64,000 nucleotides of DNA, taken from positions 1,897,001 through 1,961,000 of the forward strand of contig NZ_JAKZJU020000001.1 of the NCBI RefSeq assembly GCF_022809315.2, in the 5' to 3' direction. Shown here piece after piece: positions 1 through 8,298 of this stretch. Origin of the DNA: Mesosutterella faecium. Its GTDB lineage: Bacteria; Pseudomonadota; Gammaproteobacteria; Burkholderiales; Burkholderiaceae_F. The notes below the pieces were generated by a model. That model had not been told where the DNA came from. It worked only from the letters and a program-made list of their open reading frames with translations, and ran no database searches. Made by a program: the position numbers and the translations under genes. Within the stretch, counting starts at the first letter, position 1; the number at the start of each line of letters is the position of its first letter.

Positions 1-341
1 CCCTCGCCCACATAGAACGTCCTGCTGCAGGAGCCGGTGCTGCGCTCAGAGCGGATGAGCCGCCCTTCCTTCTTGTCCTCGTGCTTCTCGTCCTTCTTGG
101 CCGAAACCGTGAGATAGCCGTCCTTCAGCTCCGCGCTGATCTCATCCTTCTTGAAGCCAGGCAGATCCATCAGCAGCGTGTAGCCCTTGTCGGTCTCGCG
201 CACATCGGTCTTCATCAGACGGTCGGCGTGCTTGCCAAAGACCGCGGTGGAAGGATCCGGGAAGCGGATCCCGGAAAACACATCAAACGGATCGAAAACG
301 CTGAACGGGGTTTCATCAAAGATAGTCGGAACATTAGCCAT
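1..341 (-). CDS. Small heat-shock protein Hsp20 family, copy 1 (partial)
   Basis: ATP-independent holdase chaperone that binds unfolding proteins in the cytoplasm. Only the N-terminal ~113 residues are present; the C-terminus lies beyond the left edge. It starts MANVPTIFDE and is nearly identical to the complete copy at 15136-15585. The alpha-crystallin core is visible: a DLPGFKKDEI stretch, an LKDGYLTVSA strand, then the RSERSTGSCS and RTFYVGEG strands. The start at 341 is preceded by a GGAGGT ribosome site. The gene has its own heat-shock promoter and a leader of about 137 nt. Family assignment is certain; the number of paralogues outside the window is unknown. Confidence 0.93.
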   Translation of the reverse strand, partial: MANVPTIFDETPFSVFDPFDVFSGIRFPDPSTAVFGKHADRLMKTDVRETDKGYTLLMDLPGFKKDEISAELKDGYLTVSAKKDEKHEDKKEGRLIRSERSTGSCSRTFYVGE

Positions 342-478
342 AATTCATACCTCCATTAAGGCCGTCGTCCGAGCGGTCTGTTCTTTTTCGGGAAGCCCTT
401 GCTGCTGCCGGCTTCCCGAAGGGGGAAGCCGTCTGGTCTTCGTCCTTTCGGACTCTCCCGGGGGCTTTCCCCTTTGCT
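342..478 (-). promoter_or_regulatory. Structured 5' leader of hsp20 copy 1, candidate RNA thermometer
   Basis: The predicted transcript has about 137 nt of untranslated leader. It contains a GGCTTCCC...GGGAAGCC hairpin (about 398-421) and, just before the ribosome site, a 19-nt block (360-378) repeated almost unchanged in front of the other two hsp20 genes. Long structured leaders that mask the ribosome site are known for bacterial small heat-shock genes (ROSE and fourU types). Neither consensus is clearly matched here, so the thermometer role is inferred. Confidence 0.5.
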
Positions 479-484
479 AACTTC

Positions 485-513
485 TATATGGGGGCGGTTG
501 ACCGGTTTTCAAG
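485..513 (-). promoter_or_regulatory. Sigma32 (heat-shock) promoter of hsp20 copy 1
   Basis: Read on the minus strand there is a CTTGAAA -35 box (513-507), 12 bases, then a CCCCCATATA -10 box (494-485). This matches the RpoH consensus (CTTGAAA / CCCCATnT). The same boxes at the same spacing precede the other two hsp20 genes. Confidence 0.88.
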
Positions 514-660
514 GGCCGTCCTCCAAAAAATATTTTCCCCATTGAACGGGAGAGCCCCTGATTCCGGGGCTTCATTTCCGGCGGGCCGAGCACGCCCCGG
601 CGGTCCCGCAAAAGCTTAGAAGCCGGAGGCAAAACGAGGAAAGCCGTTTTCAATCACCCG

Positions 661-1374
661 TCACTGCTGCCGGATCCAGGCCTTGATGAGACCGACCACA
701 TCCCTCTCGATTCCCGCAAAGCCGTGGTGCGAGAACGGCTGGCAGGCCGGCCCGTCGTCGGTGCCGCCGTCAACGGCGATGAAGTCCGTCCCGTATTTCT
801 CAGCTGAGCGCCGGGCGGACTCAAAGTCCGTGGCTTCGCAGCCGTCCCTGCGGTGATGCACGATGAGCTGGCGGTTTTTCAGCTCCCGCGTGTCAAAATC
901 CGCGATCATCGAAAGGCTCGAGGTATGGATCACGCCCTTCACAACGTCCTGGATGTCCGGGGCGAGACTCATCGTTGAGCGGGTTCCCCGGCTCGTGCCG
1001 ACAAGGTAGAGGTCCGCGGCGGGAAAGCGGGCCTTCAGATCGGAGGCGAGGCACTTAAAGCGCCTCAGATTCGTGGTCGAGTCCGCGGCCGCGGCGGCGA
1101 ACTCCTCATCCACCGCGGCAGGGCGGGCCCGAAGCAGAAAATTGTCCTTCTTGCGGTAGACGATCCGGCCTTCGCCGTCCCGGTGCGGGTTCACGATGCC
1201 GTCGCCGCCTGGGAAAAGGATCAGCACATAGCGGGGAGAGCCTTCCTCCGCGCGGTCCAGCACATAAGGAACTGTCAGGCCGGGGCAGGACGCGGTCTCG
1301 AGGGACTCCGACAGGCCCTGCGCGCCCGCCAGGGCGCAGGCCGACAGTCCCGCCAGCAGGAAAATCGCGCGCAT
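661..1374 (-). CDS. Secreted alpha/beta-hydrolase-like protein
   Basis: Predicted exported serine hydrolase of about 237 residues, substrate unknown. The start at 1374 is chosen because it opens directly onto a signal peptide (MRAIFLLAGL..., small residues before position 20); the frame stays open further upstream but adds a non-hydrophobic tail. Hydrolase features are an oxyanion-type LFPGGDG loop near residue 54, a G-T-S-R-G nucleophile elbow with Ser near 118, and a late SHHGF stretch near 205 that could supply the catalytic His. It lies just downstream of the asparaginase on the same strand, with a 107-bp gap. The fold is likely; the reaction cannot be assigned. Confidence 0.65.
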   Translation of the reverse strand: MRAIFLLAGLSACALAGAQGLSESLETASCPGLTVPYVLDRAEEGSPRYVLILFPGGDGIVNPHRDGEGRIVYRKKDNFLLRARPAAVDEEFAAAAADSTTNLRRFKCLASDLKARFPAADLYLVGTSRGTRSTMSLAPDIQDVVKGVIHTSSLSMIADFDTRELKNRQLIVHHRRDGCEATDFESARRSAEKYGTDFIAVDGGTDDGPACQPFSHHGFAGIERDVVGLIKAWIRQQ

Positions 1375-1481
1375 AGAAAAAATCTCCGGCATCAGCCACA
1401 GAGGCCGGCCCGCTTTGCCGGTGGGCCGGCCTCCAGGGAGACCTTCAGGCCGCATTCCCCCGCGGCCTTGAGGCTACCTGA

Positions 1482-2537
1482 TCAGTACTCGTCGAAGATC
1501 CTCTGGATTTCCTTCGGGTCATGCGTCCGGGTCAGGGCGAGCTGCAGCAGGATGCGGGCCTTCTGCGGGTTGAGCGTGCCGCCGTTCAGGAACCCCTCGT
1601 CGGTGTAGCGCTTCACGGAAACCGTGACGGGGCCGTTGCCCACGCGGGAAGAGCGCACGACGACCACGCCGTTCTTAATCGCCTCCGCGGCGCCCTTTTC
1701 CTCCCATTCGTGCAGCGAGCCGTTGCCCGAGCCCGCCATCACGAGCCCCCTGGCCCCGGCCTTCACAAAGGCGTCGACCGGAACGCGGTCCGCGTTCGCG
1801 TGCGAATAGACGATGTCGACCCTCGGCAGGGCGTCAAGCTTTGTGACATCGAATTCGCTCGCCGAGGTATGGCGGCGGGTGGACTGATTGAAGAAATAGT
1901 TCTTCCCGGCCGCGATGTAGCCCATCGCGCCAAGCTCCGGGGCCTTGAAGGTCGCGACGTTTGTTGTGTTGGTCTTCGTCGTGTCGCGCGCCCCGCCGAT
2001 CGTGTCATTCATCGCGATCAGGACGCCCCGGCCTTTGGCCTGCGGGTCGGCGGCGAGCTTGACCGCATTGAGGAGGTTGAGCGGCCCGTCGGCGGAAATC
2101 GCGGTGGCCGGGCGCATCGCGCCCACCAGGACCACCGGCTTGTCGCTGTGGACCGTGAGGTTGAGGAAGTACGCCGTCTCTTCCAGCGTGTCGGTGCCGT
2201 GGGTAATCACGATGCCCGAAACCTTGGGATCCGCCAGGAGTTCATTGCACCGTTTCGCGAGCCGGAGCAGGACCGCGTCCGTCATGTTGTTCGAGCTGAT
2301 TTTGACGATCTGCTCGCCGGACACCTCGGCGAAATCCTTCATCTGAGGGACGGCGTTGATGAGGACCTGGATTCCCAGGTCACCCGCCTTGTAGCCCGTC
2401 ATCTGGGTCGAGCTCGAAGCGGTTCCGGCAATGGTGCCGCCTGTTGCCAGAATTTTCACCTGCGGCAGGGCCTGAGCTCCGGCGGCCAGAGCCAGACCAA
2501 CGCCTAAAGTTATGATCCTGCGATACAAAGCTGACAT
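1482..2537 (-). CDS. ansB: L-asparaginase II (periplasmic)
   Basis: Hydrolyses L-asparagine to aspartate and ammonia, probably in the periplasm. The 351-residue length fits type II enzymes. A signal peptide (MSALYRRIIT, a hydrophobic run, AQA) precedes the first active-site motif GGTIAG (Thr near 35). The second motif HGTDTLEET is near 112-120, followed by GAMRP and a DTTKTNTTNVATFK region carrying the conserved Lys. An AAGGAG ribosome site precedes the start, and a GCCCCA-AAA-TGGGGC hairpin (2554-2568) lies in the leader. It sits next to an exported lyase-family gene that could use its product. A decayed copy of its 3' end lies near 15.9-16.1 kb. Confidence 0.95.
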   Translation of the reverse strand: MSALYRRIITLGVGLALAAGAQALPQVKILATGGTIAGTASSSTQMTGYKAGDLGIQVLINAVPQMKDFAEVSGEQIVKISSNNMTDAVLLRLAKRCNELLADPKVSGIVITHGTDTLEETAYFLNLTVHSDKPVVLVGAMRPATAISADGPLNLLNAVKLAADPQAKGRGVLIAMNDTIGGARDTTKTNTTNVATFKAPELGAMGYIAAGKNYFFNQSTRRHTSASEFDVTKLDALPRVDIVYSHANADRVPVDAFVKAGARGLVMAGSGNGSLHEWEEKGAAEAIKNGVVVVRSSRVGNGPVTVSVKRYTDEGFLNGGTLNPQKARILLQLALTRTHDPKEIQRIFDEY

Positions 2538-2620
2538 TTTCTTCTCCTTGTTTGCCCCAAAATGGGGCAGAACTAATTAAAACTCCCTAGACAGTTTTTT
2601 GCAAGCATTGAATAGCCCAA

Positions 2621-2650
2621 GAGCCGGGGCAAGGCTGCTCCCCGGCTCTT
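2621..2650 (-). terminator. Hairpin terminator between the lyase and asparaginase genes
   Basis: A 9-bp inverted repeat (GAGCCGGGG / CCCCGGCTC) lies in the 162-bp gap just downstream of the lyase stop. The T-run on the minus strand is poor, so termination may be partial and the two genes could be co-transcribed. Confidence 0.45.
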
Positions 2651-2699
2651 TCACAGCCTCCTCCCGTTAAGGAGGAAAACTAGATTTTCCCCAGTGCAA

Positions 2700-4190
2700 T
2701 CAATCGAGATAGGCTTTAAAGTCCTTGTCGAGCCTCGCGAGGGATTCGTTGATTTTCGCCGTTTCAGACTTCGTCCACTTCCTGTTCTGTTCAATGACGC
2801 CGTCCGTACGCGCCAGCGCCTTCTGGAGCTCTGCCTTCTGAGGGCCGCCGGCAGTCTTGCGGTTTGCAATGATGGCCGCAGGATCCAGCGCCTTCCTCAG
2901 GTCGGCTTCGCTCATCGGGCACTCGCGGGAGGCTGCCGGATATTCCTTGTCTATGACTTCGGCGTAAATCTGCTGCATCCTTGCGTAGGGGAATTCCGTC
3001 GGCTTGATATTGTGAGCCTTGGCGTAAGACACCATTTTGCTGGCGACATGGTGCCCGACGCGGAACGGCAGCTTGTAGTTGCGCATCAGCTCGTCTGCAA
3101 TTTCCTGCGAAGCCGTCCAGTCGCTGTTGAGCTCTTCAAGAGAGCGCTGCGGGTCGATGCGAAGAGCCTTCAATACGCGCATGTACTGATCCAGCATCTT
3201 GATGGTGTCGTTCACCATCCGGGAATTCGGTGCAACGCGCTTCGGATCGATCATTCCCGGGACAATGTTGTGGGCGAGGATAACAGGCGACAGGCCCTCG
3301 CTGATGACGTTGCTCGCCGATTCGCGCACGTTGATCATCAGTCCGGGATTGCGTTTCTGCGGCATAGCCGACGAGACGTAGGTATTGTCGCCGCCCTCCT
3401 GAAGCAGAATCCAGGGGCGGGGCTGGGCGTACTGCACGGACACGTCCTGAATGAAGCTACCTACATGCAGGGCAATGGAAACAAGGATGGAGCCGAGCTC
3501 GACAGGCTTGATCTGCGCGGCGTCATAAGCATTGGGCACCGGAGCGCTGAAACCGAGGTAGTTCGACATGCGCTCGCGGTTCAGAGGCCAGCCCGTGCCG
3601 TTGAGCACCGTCGTGCCCATCGGGCAAAGGTTCAGGCGGGCATAAAACTGGCGCAGCCGTTCGGCATCGCGCGCAAAGCCGGACTGGAACCCCTGGAGGT
3701 AATGCGCGTAGCTGTTCGGCTGCGCCGCCACCCCGTTGGTGTAGTTGGGCACGATGGTGCCGACGTTGCTTTTGGCCAGTTCGTTGATCACCGCCATGGT
3801 GTCGGCGAGCTTGCCGGAAAGCCGCAGGACGTTGTCGCGCATGATGGCCGAATAATAAGTGGCGTGCATATCCTGGCTGGACCTGCCGACATGAAGCATT
3901 GTGGCGTCCATGCCCGCCTCTTTGATGAGATAGGGCTCGAATTTGATCACACGGTTCGGGCGCGGGCCGCCTTTCTTATTGCCATTGTCCAGCACCCTCT
4001 CTAGGCCGCCGGCTATTTTCCGGCTCACGTCTTTGGGCAGCAGTCCCTGCTCGGCATTGATGACAAGCGAGGCCTTGTTGATTTCACCAAGCCAAAAAAA
4101 TTCATCACGCTGCTGCGCGGCTTCCGCAGCGTACCCCATCTGTGCGAACAGCGCCGCTGACACGGAAAAAGCAATAAGCCCGAGTTTCAT
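2700..4190 (-). CDS. Exported argininosuccinate-lyase-family enzyme
   Basis: Member of the argininosuccinase/aspartase/fumarase superfamily, whose enzymes release fumarate by beta-elimination. Unlike normal cytoplasmic members it begins with a clear signal peptide (MKLGLIAFSV...GYAAEA), so it should act in the periplasm. Family landmarks in order: HVGRSSQD (100-107, like the HTGRSRND box of argininosuccinate lyase), an LNGTGWPLNRE segment near 196, and the signature SSAMPQKRNP near 273-282 with the catalytic Ser. The usual catalytic His of the T-H-L-Q motif is replaced: the equivalent stretch reads YTNGVAAQP (Asn near 152). The substrate is therefore unlikely to be plain argininosuccinate. 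It is divergent from a LysR gene and next to asparaginase and a secreted fumarate reductase-like enzyme. Confidence 0.85.
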   Translation of the reverse strand: MKLGLIAFSVSAALFAQMGYAAEAAQQRDEFFWLGEINKASLVINAEQGLLPKDVSRKIAGGLERVLDNGNKKGGPRPNRVIKFEPYLIKEAGMDATMLHVGRSSQDMHATYYSAIMRDNVLRLSGKLADTMAVINELAKSNVGTIVPNYTNGVAAQPNSYAHYLQGFQSGFARDAERLRQFYARLNLCPMGTTVLNGTGWPLNRERMSNYLGFSAPVPNAYDAAQIKPVELGSILVSIALHVGSFIQDVSVQYAQPRPWILLQEGGDNTYVSSAMPQKRNPGLMINVRESASNVISEGLSPVILAHNIVPGMIDPKRVAPNSRMVNDTIKMLDQYMRVLKALRIDPQRSLEELNSDWTASQEIADELMRNYKLPFRVGHHVASKMVSYAKAHNIKPTEFPYARMQQIYAEVIDKEYPAASRECPMSEADLRKALDPAAIIANRKTAGGPQKAELQKALARTDGVIEQNRKWTKSETAKINESLARLDKDFKAYLD

Positions 4191-4264
4191 CTGTCAATCT
4201 CCTTTTTTGGCCCCGCCGTCATCGACGGGCGTCTGCGCAGCATAGTAGCGGCCGGTCATAAGCC

Positions 4265-4305
4265 CATAAAAAGCATTTACAGCAATTATTTATTTGCTTT
4301 TTATG
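4265..4305. promoter_or_regulatory. Inverted-repeat operator between the lyase and LysR genes
   Basis: Perfect 11-bp arms CATAAAAAGCA (4265-4275) and TGCTTTTTATG (4295-4305) are separated by 19 bp in the A+T-rich divergent intergenic region. The position suggests the binding site of the adjacent LysR regulator. Confidence 0.6.
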
Positions 4306-4431
4306 CAATAATCAAAGCGAATTTGATCCGTGCAGGAGAGCCTGAATCCTAAAACAAGATAGTTCCGGGGACAGCCGCCCCTCGGCCGTTCCCTGTTGCC
4401 CGGGATCTGCCCGGGGACAAGGTTCGAGAAC

Positions 4432-5412
4432 ATGAAACTTCAGAGCATTACCGCCTGGCGCTACCTGACAGCCTTTGGCTCTTTCGGCCGCATCAGCGAT
4501 GTGGCGTCCCATTTCGACGTCAATGCATCCAGCGTGAGCCGCGCCCTCAGAGAGCTCGAAGCCTCCCTAGGCTATCCGCTGTTTCGCGCCGAAGGCAGGA
4601 ATCTGCGCCTGACAGAGCGCGGGAAAGCCGCTGTCAAGCTAATGAAGCCTGCCATTGACATGTTTGACCGCCAGATCGCGCAGATTTCAAAACTTAACGC
4701 CGGCGTAAGCGGCCCTATCCGCCTTTCTGTCGCCGGCGGCTTCGCCGCCAGCTTTCTGCTGGACTACCTTGACCGCTTCAAGGCCCTGTACCCGGATATT
4801 GTTTTTGAAGTTTCATCCGGACGAAAAATTCCGGCCCTTCGCAGCGGCACCTGCGACATCGTCACAGTAACAGGCAGACCCGAGAACGAGCATGTGGTCT
4901 TTCTGCCGCGAGGCGTCAATCACTATGTGCCCGTTGCAAGCCCCGCCTTTCTCGACAGGAACAAACAGCTCTCCTCCCCTGATGACCTCCGCCGGGTCCG
5001 CGTCTTCGCCTACGGCGGAGCAGAAAGGACCCCCACCCGGGTTCTAGTGCGCGGAAGGGAAAAATGCGAGCTGGAGCTCAAGGAATACCTGCGCATCGAC
5101 AGCGTCTCGGCCATCAAGCAGGCCGTCCTGCAGGGCAAGGGCATGGCCATCGACCTTCCTGTCCTGCACTGCGCCGCGGAACTTGCTGCAGGGAACCTCG
5201 TTCCGGTCCTCTCGGGCTGGCACCGTCCCGACGAAGAGCTTTACGTCGTAACGAGCCGGATTGGCTGGCAGGCTCCCCGGATCCGGATTTTTGCCCAGTG
5301 GTTTGCGGAGGAATCCCGGAAGGAATACGAGCGCTGTTGGAAAGAGATCGAGCCTGTCCTCAAACGCTGCAGACTGAAATCCGGCAGTCAGGGGCTCACG
5401 GACTCTCCATGA
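4432..5412 (+). CDS. LysR-family transcriptional regulator
   Basis: Predicted activator or repressor of the divergent lyase gene and perhaps of its neighbours. The N-terminal winged helix-turn-helix runs from about residue 4 to 62 (FGRISDVASHFDVNASSVSRALRELEASLG, given here only to mark the helix pair, is split: recognition helix SSVSRALREL). A periplasmic-binding-like effector domain follows from about 85 (GPIRLSVAGG) to 300. The 326-residue length is slightly long for the family. The ATG at 4432 is preferred over an upstream in-frame ATG at 4396 because the conserved fold begins there. The effector is unknown; a dicarboxylate or enoate would fit the context. Confidence 0.88.
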   Translation: MKLQSITAWRYLTAFGSFGRISDVASHFDVNASSVSRALRELEASLGYPLFRAEGRNLRLTERGKAAVKLMKPAIDMFDRQIAQISKLNAGVSGPIRLSVAGGFAASFLLDYLDRFKALYPDIVFEVSSGRKIPALRSGTCDIVTVTGRPENEHVVFLPRGVNHYVPVASPAFLDRNKQLSSPDDLRRVRVFAYGGAERTPTRVLVRGREKCELELKEYLRIDSVSAIKQAVLQGKGMAIDLPVLHCAAELAAGNLVPVLSGWHRPDEELYVVTSRIGWQAPRIRIFAQWFAEESRKEYERCWKEIEPVLKRCRLKSGSQGLTDSP

Positions 5413-5530
5413 ACGCCGGGCTCTCTTGAAGGCAGGCGCTTCATCACCGGCAGACCAGCTGAAAAGGGATCGCTTTTGATGACTTCATTCATAGCCTGCG
5501 CCGTGCAGTAAAGCAGGTCCCGAAACGCAG

Positions 5531-5562
5531 CAGGCGGGGAGATCCATCGATTTCCCCGCCTG
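5531..5562. terminator. Hairpin between convergent LysR and flavoreductase genes
   Basis: A 10-bp perfect stem, CAGGCGGGGA with TCCCCGCCTG, lies in the 210-bp convergent gap and could act on either strand. No strong T-run follows. Confidence 0.5.
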
Positions 5563-5622
5563 CCTGCTTCATGCCCTAAGCGGCCCCCCAGAACTCAAGG
5601 AAGCCGCCCGGCCAAACACGCG

Positions 5623-7788
5623 TTACTTCAGCCCGAGAGCGGTCTTCGCAGCGATGCGGCCGAAGGTGGTCACATCAGCCGTGGCGTTGCCGCCCAGACG
5701 GTTGGAGCCGTGGATGCCGCCGGTCACTTCACCCGCGGCATAAAGGCCCGGGATCACGCGTCCCTTCGTGTCCAGCACCTGCGCGCGGCTGTTGATCGTG
5801 AGGCCGCCCATCGTGTGGTGGATGGACGGAGCGCGCGGCGTCGCGTAGAACGGGCCCTTCTCGATCTTCTTGTCGAAGAGCTTGCGTCCGAACTTCGGAT
5901 CGTTCTTCGCCTCGACCTGCTTGTTGTACTCAGCCACAGTCGCCTCGAGGTTCTTCGGCGGGACGCCGATCTGCTTGGCGAGGTCCGCGAGCGTGTCGGC
6001 CTTATAGATGCGGCCGAGGCTCACGAGCGTATCCACGTCCTCGTTGAAGCTGTTCCTCTTCTGCACGATCTGGCTGTCGTTGATGTCGTAGCACATGGCG
6101 CCGGGCTGCTTCTTGATCGCGGCGACGAACTCGTCGCGGCGGGCGTCTTCCTTCACGAAGCGCTCGCCGTTCTTGTTCACGTCAATCACGTCGTCGAGGC
6201 CCGACATCTTGCGGGCGCGGCCCTGCAGGGTGCCCGAGCCAGGCGTGGCGAGCGGGTAGACCTGGACGTAGTTCATGCCGGTGGTGCCCGCGCCGATCTT
6301 CGTGGCCATGATGATGCCGTCGCCGGTCGCACCGGGCTGGTTCGTGGAGACCATGTCAGGCGTGAGGTTCGGGGCGGACTTCTGCCGCATCTGCTTGTTC
6401 TGGGAGTAGCCGCCGGTGGCGAGAATCACGCCGTGCCTGCTGTTGAAGACATACTTGTCGCCCAACGTATCGGTCGCCCGCACGCCCACCACCTTGCCGT
6501 TCTTCACGATGAGGCTCTGGGCGCGCATGCCGGTGACGATCTTCACGCCCTGCTTATTCGCCGCCTTGAGCAACGGCTCAATCAGGGCATTGCCCGCCGG
6601 GGCGTCAAACTGGTGGGTGCGCTGCCAGAGCGCGCCCGCGCCCTGGGAGACGCGGTCGAGAACCGGCGCGCCCAGGCTCTGCAGCCAGTCGAGCGTGCCC
6701 TTCACATTGGTCGCGTAAGTGCGGATCAGCGGAATCTTGCCCACTTTGTCGCCGCCGTTGTAGGTCTGAAGGGCGTGCCACTCGGGGCAGTCGAAGAGGC
6801 TCTTGGAGCCGGACTTGAGATAGGCCTCGTACTTCGCCTTCACGTCGGCCTGCAGCTTCGCGTGCTCCGGATTGGCGGGCTTCTCGTTGATCGCCTTGAC
6901 GACCGCGTCCTTGAGGGTGTCGGTCATCGGCAGACGCGCCTGGCGCTCCGGGTCGGCCGCGTTGAAGGCCGAGGCGCAGCGCAGCGTGTTGCCGCCGATC
7001 ACCGGCATCTTTTCGATCACGATCACGTGCCGGCCGCCCTTTTCAGTCGCGGTCACGGCCGCGGACAGGCCCGCGCCGCCCGAACCGACGATCACGAGGT
7101 CATAGGCCTCGGTCTTCGTGCCCTTGAACTTCTTCTTCATCGGCGGAACCGGAGTCTGCAGCAGGGCGAGGCCGCCGCCCGCCTTGCTCAGCGCTTCGCC
7201 CACCGCCTTCTTAAAGGCCGCGGAGGTGACCGTGGCGCCCGAGACGCTGTCGACGTTGAGCGTCTGGTAGCGCAGGATCTGGTCGGTGAGCTTTTCCACC
7301 GCCATGCCGCCCATCAGCCGGGTCTCGCGGAAGTCCGGAGTCTTAATGGATTTGATCCGATGCTCGTCGACCGTCACTTCGACGTTCACCCAGCCGTTCG
7401 AGCCATAGGCCCTGGCCGTATAGGTGCCGGGCTTGAAGGTGACCTTCTGGGCGCGGCCGCCGTTCTTATCTTTGGCAAGCGCTCCTTCGACCGCGGTCAT
7501 GATCGCCTTCGAAGTCACCGTGGCGCCGCTCACCGCCTGCACTTTGGGGGAGCCCGCCTTTACGATCTCACCGGGAACCTTCGCGATCGCGCGGCTTCCG
7601 ATGCCCTGGGTCTCCTTGTTCTCGGTGACCTGAACCGCAGTGACGCGCCCCTGGTCGACCGTGACCTTGACGGTCATGGGGCCGTTGTGGCCGGCCACCT
7701 TCTCGGTGTAAGTGGCGGCAGTCGCTGAGCCTGTCGCGAAGACTGCCGCGAGCACTACCGGCAGGATTGTCTTGAGTTTGAGCTGCAT
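5623..7788 (-). CDS. Exported FMN-binding fumarate reductase/flavocytochrome c-type flavoprotein
   Basis: Secreted flavin-dependent reductase of the fumarate/urocanate reductase type, probably reducing an unsaturated carboxylate as respiratory electron acceptor in the periplasm. The ATG at 7788 has a GGAGGG ribosome site. A Sec signal peptide (1-24) is followed by two FMN-binding domains, each with the covalent-flavin motif SGATVTS (about 87-93 and 183-189), then an FAD domain starting with GSGGAG near 235. Catalytic features include GERFVKEDARRDE (substrate Arg) and HHTMGGL. No CxxCH haem motif is present, so electrons must arrive through FMN from another donor. Two FMN domains is more than the single one in UrdA-like enzymes. 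The substrate could be fumarate, urocanate or another enoate. Confidence 0.88.
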   Translation of the reverse strand: MQLKLKTILPVVLAAVFATGSATAATYTEKVAGHNGPMTVKVTVDQGRVTAVQVTENKETQGIGSRAIAKVPGEIVKAGSPKVQAVSGATVTSKAIMTAVEGALAKDKNGGRAQKVTFKPGTYTARAYGSNGWVNVEVTVDEHRIKSIKTPDFRETRLMGGMAVEKLTDQILRYQTLNVDSVSGATVTSAAFKKAVGEALSKAGGGLALLQTPVPPMKKKFKGTKTEAYDLVIVGSGGAGLSAAVTATEKGGRHVIVIEKMPVIGGNTLRCASAFNAADPERQARLPMTDTLKDAVVKAINEKPANPEHAKLQADVKAKYEAYLKSGSKSLFDCPEWHALQTYNGGDKVGKIPLIRTYATNVKGTLDWLQSLGAPVLDRVSQGAGALWQRTHQFDAPAGNALIEPLLKAANKQGVKIVTGMRAQSLIVKNGKVVGVRATDTLGDKYVFNSRHGVILATGGYSQNKQMRQKSAPNLTPDMVSTNQPGATGDGIIMATKIGAGTTGMNYVQVYPLATPGSGTLQGRARKMSGLDDVIDVNKNGERFVKEDARRDEFVAAIKKQPGAMCYDINDSQIVQKRNSFNEDVDTLVSLGRIYKADTLADLAKQIGVPPKNLEATVAEYNKQVEAKNDPKFGRKLFDKKIEKGPFYATPRAPSIHHTMGGLTINSRAQVLDTKGRVIPGLYAAGEVTGGIHGSNRLGGNATADVTTFGRIAAKTALGLK

Positions 7789-8298
7789 AGTTTTCCCTCC
7801 TATGCAAAGAAGCGGCAAAACGCCCTATCTGCAGTTTAAATGCCGCTATCTTCGTGCAGAAGAGGGTATTTACTACCTTTTTCAGCCCGGCCTGAGAGCC
7901 GGCTGAGCCTTTTCCTCAACCGCAGGCTTTCAAGAAGTAGAACCTAATCTATTGCTGTATTTTGTGAAAAATGCGCTGACGAACCGCGGAAAATCAACCC
8001 CGCCGAATAAATCCGTGCGCCCTCGGTTCAATCCACTTTCAAATGAATGCAGCGGCATTTATTGTTGCCTGAAAGCAACAGATGGCTCACGGCTGTGACG
8101 TAAATGCTGAATCTGGGCATGCGGCGGGATCTGTCGGTTTCAATTTCATGCGGCACAGCTTAGCCACAGCGCTGACCGGCGGCCTTGCCGGCCAAAAGTC
8201 TGATCTGGCCGGCATTGGGGATCAAAGCGGGGGCATTCTCGTCAAAAAGCGGCGCAAGACCGGGCTTTCAGGCCGGAAGCGGCCCGACTCCGCCGCTT
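7789..8298. other. 510-bp intergenic region upstream of the flavoreductase
   Basis: No convincing gene. It should hold the flavoreductase promoter and the 3' end of the oxidase transcript. Visible structure is limited to a small GTTGC-CTGAAA-GCAAC hairpin near 8064-8080 and GGCC-rich inverted repeats near 8180-8215. Confidence 0.4.

Noticed and set aside
5710..7728. Long open frame on the plus strand opposite the flavoreductase
   Set aside because: It is the antisense shadow of a clearly real gene in G+C-rich DNA; composition is Arg/His/Gly-rich without any family pattern.
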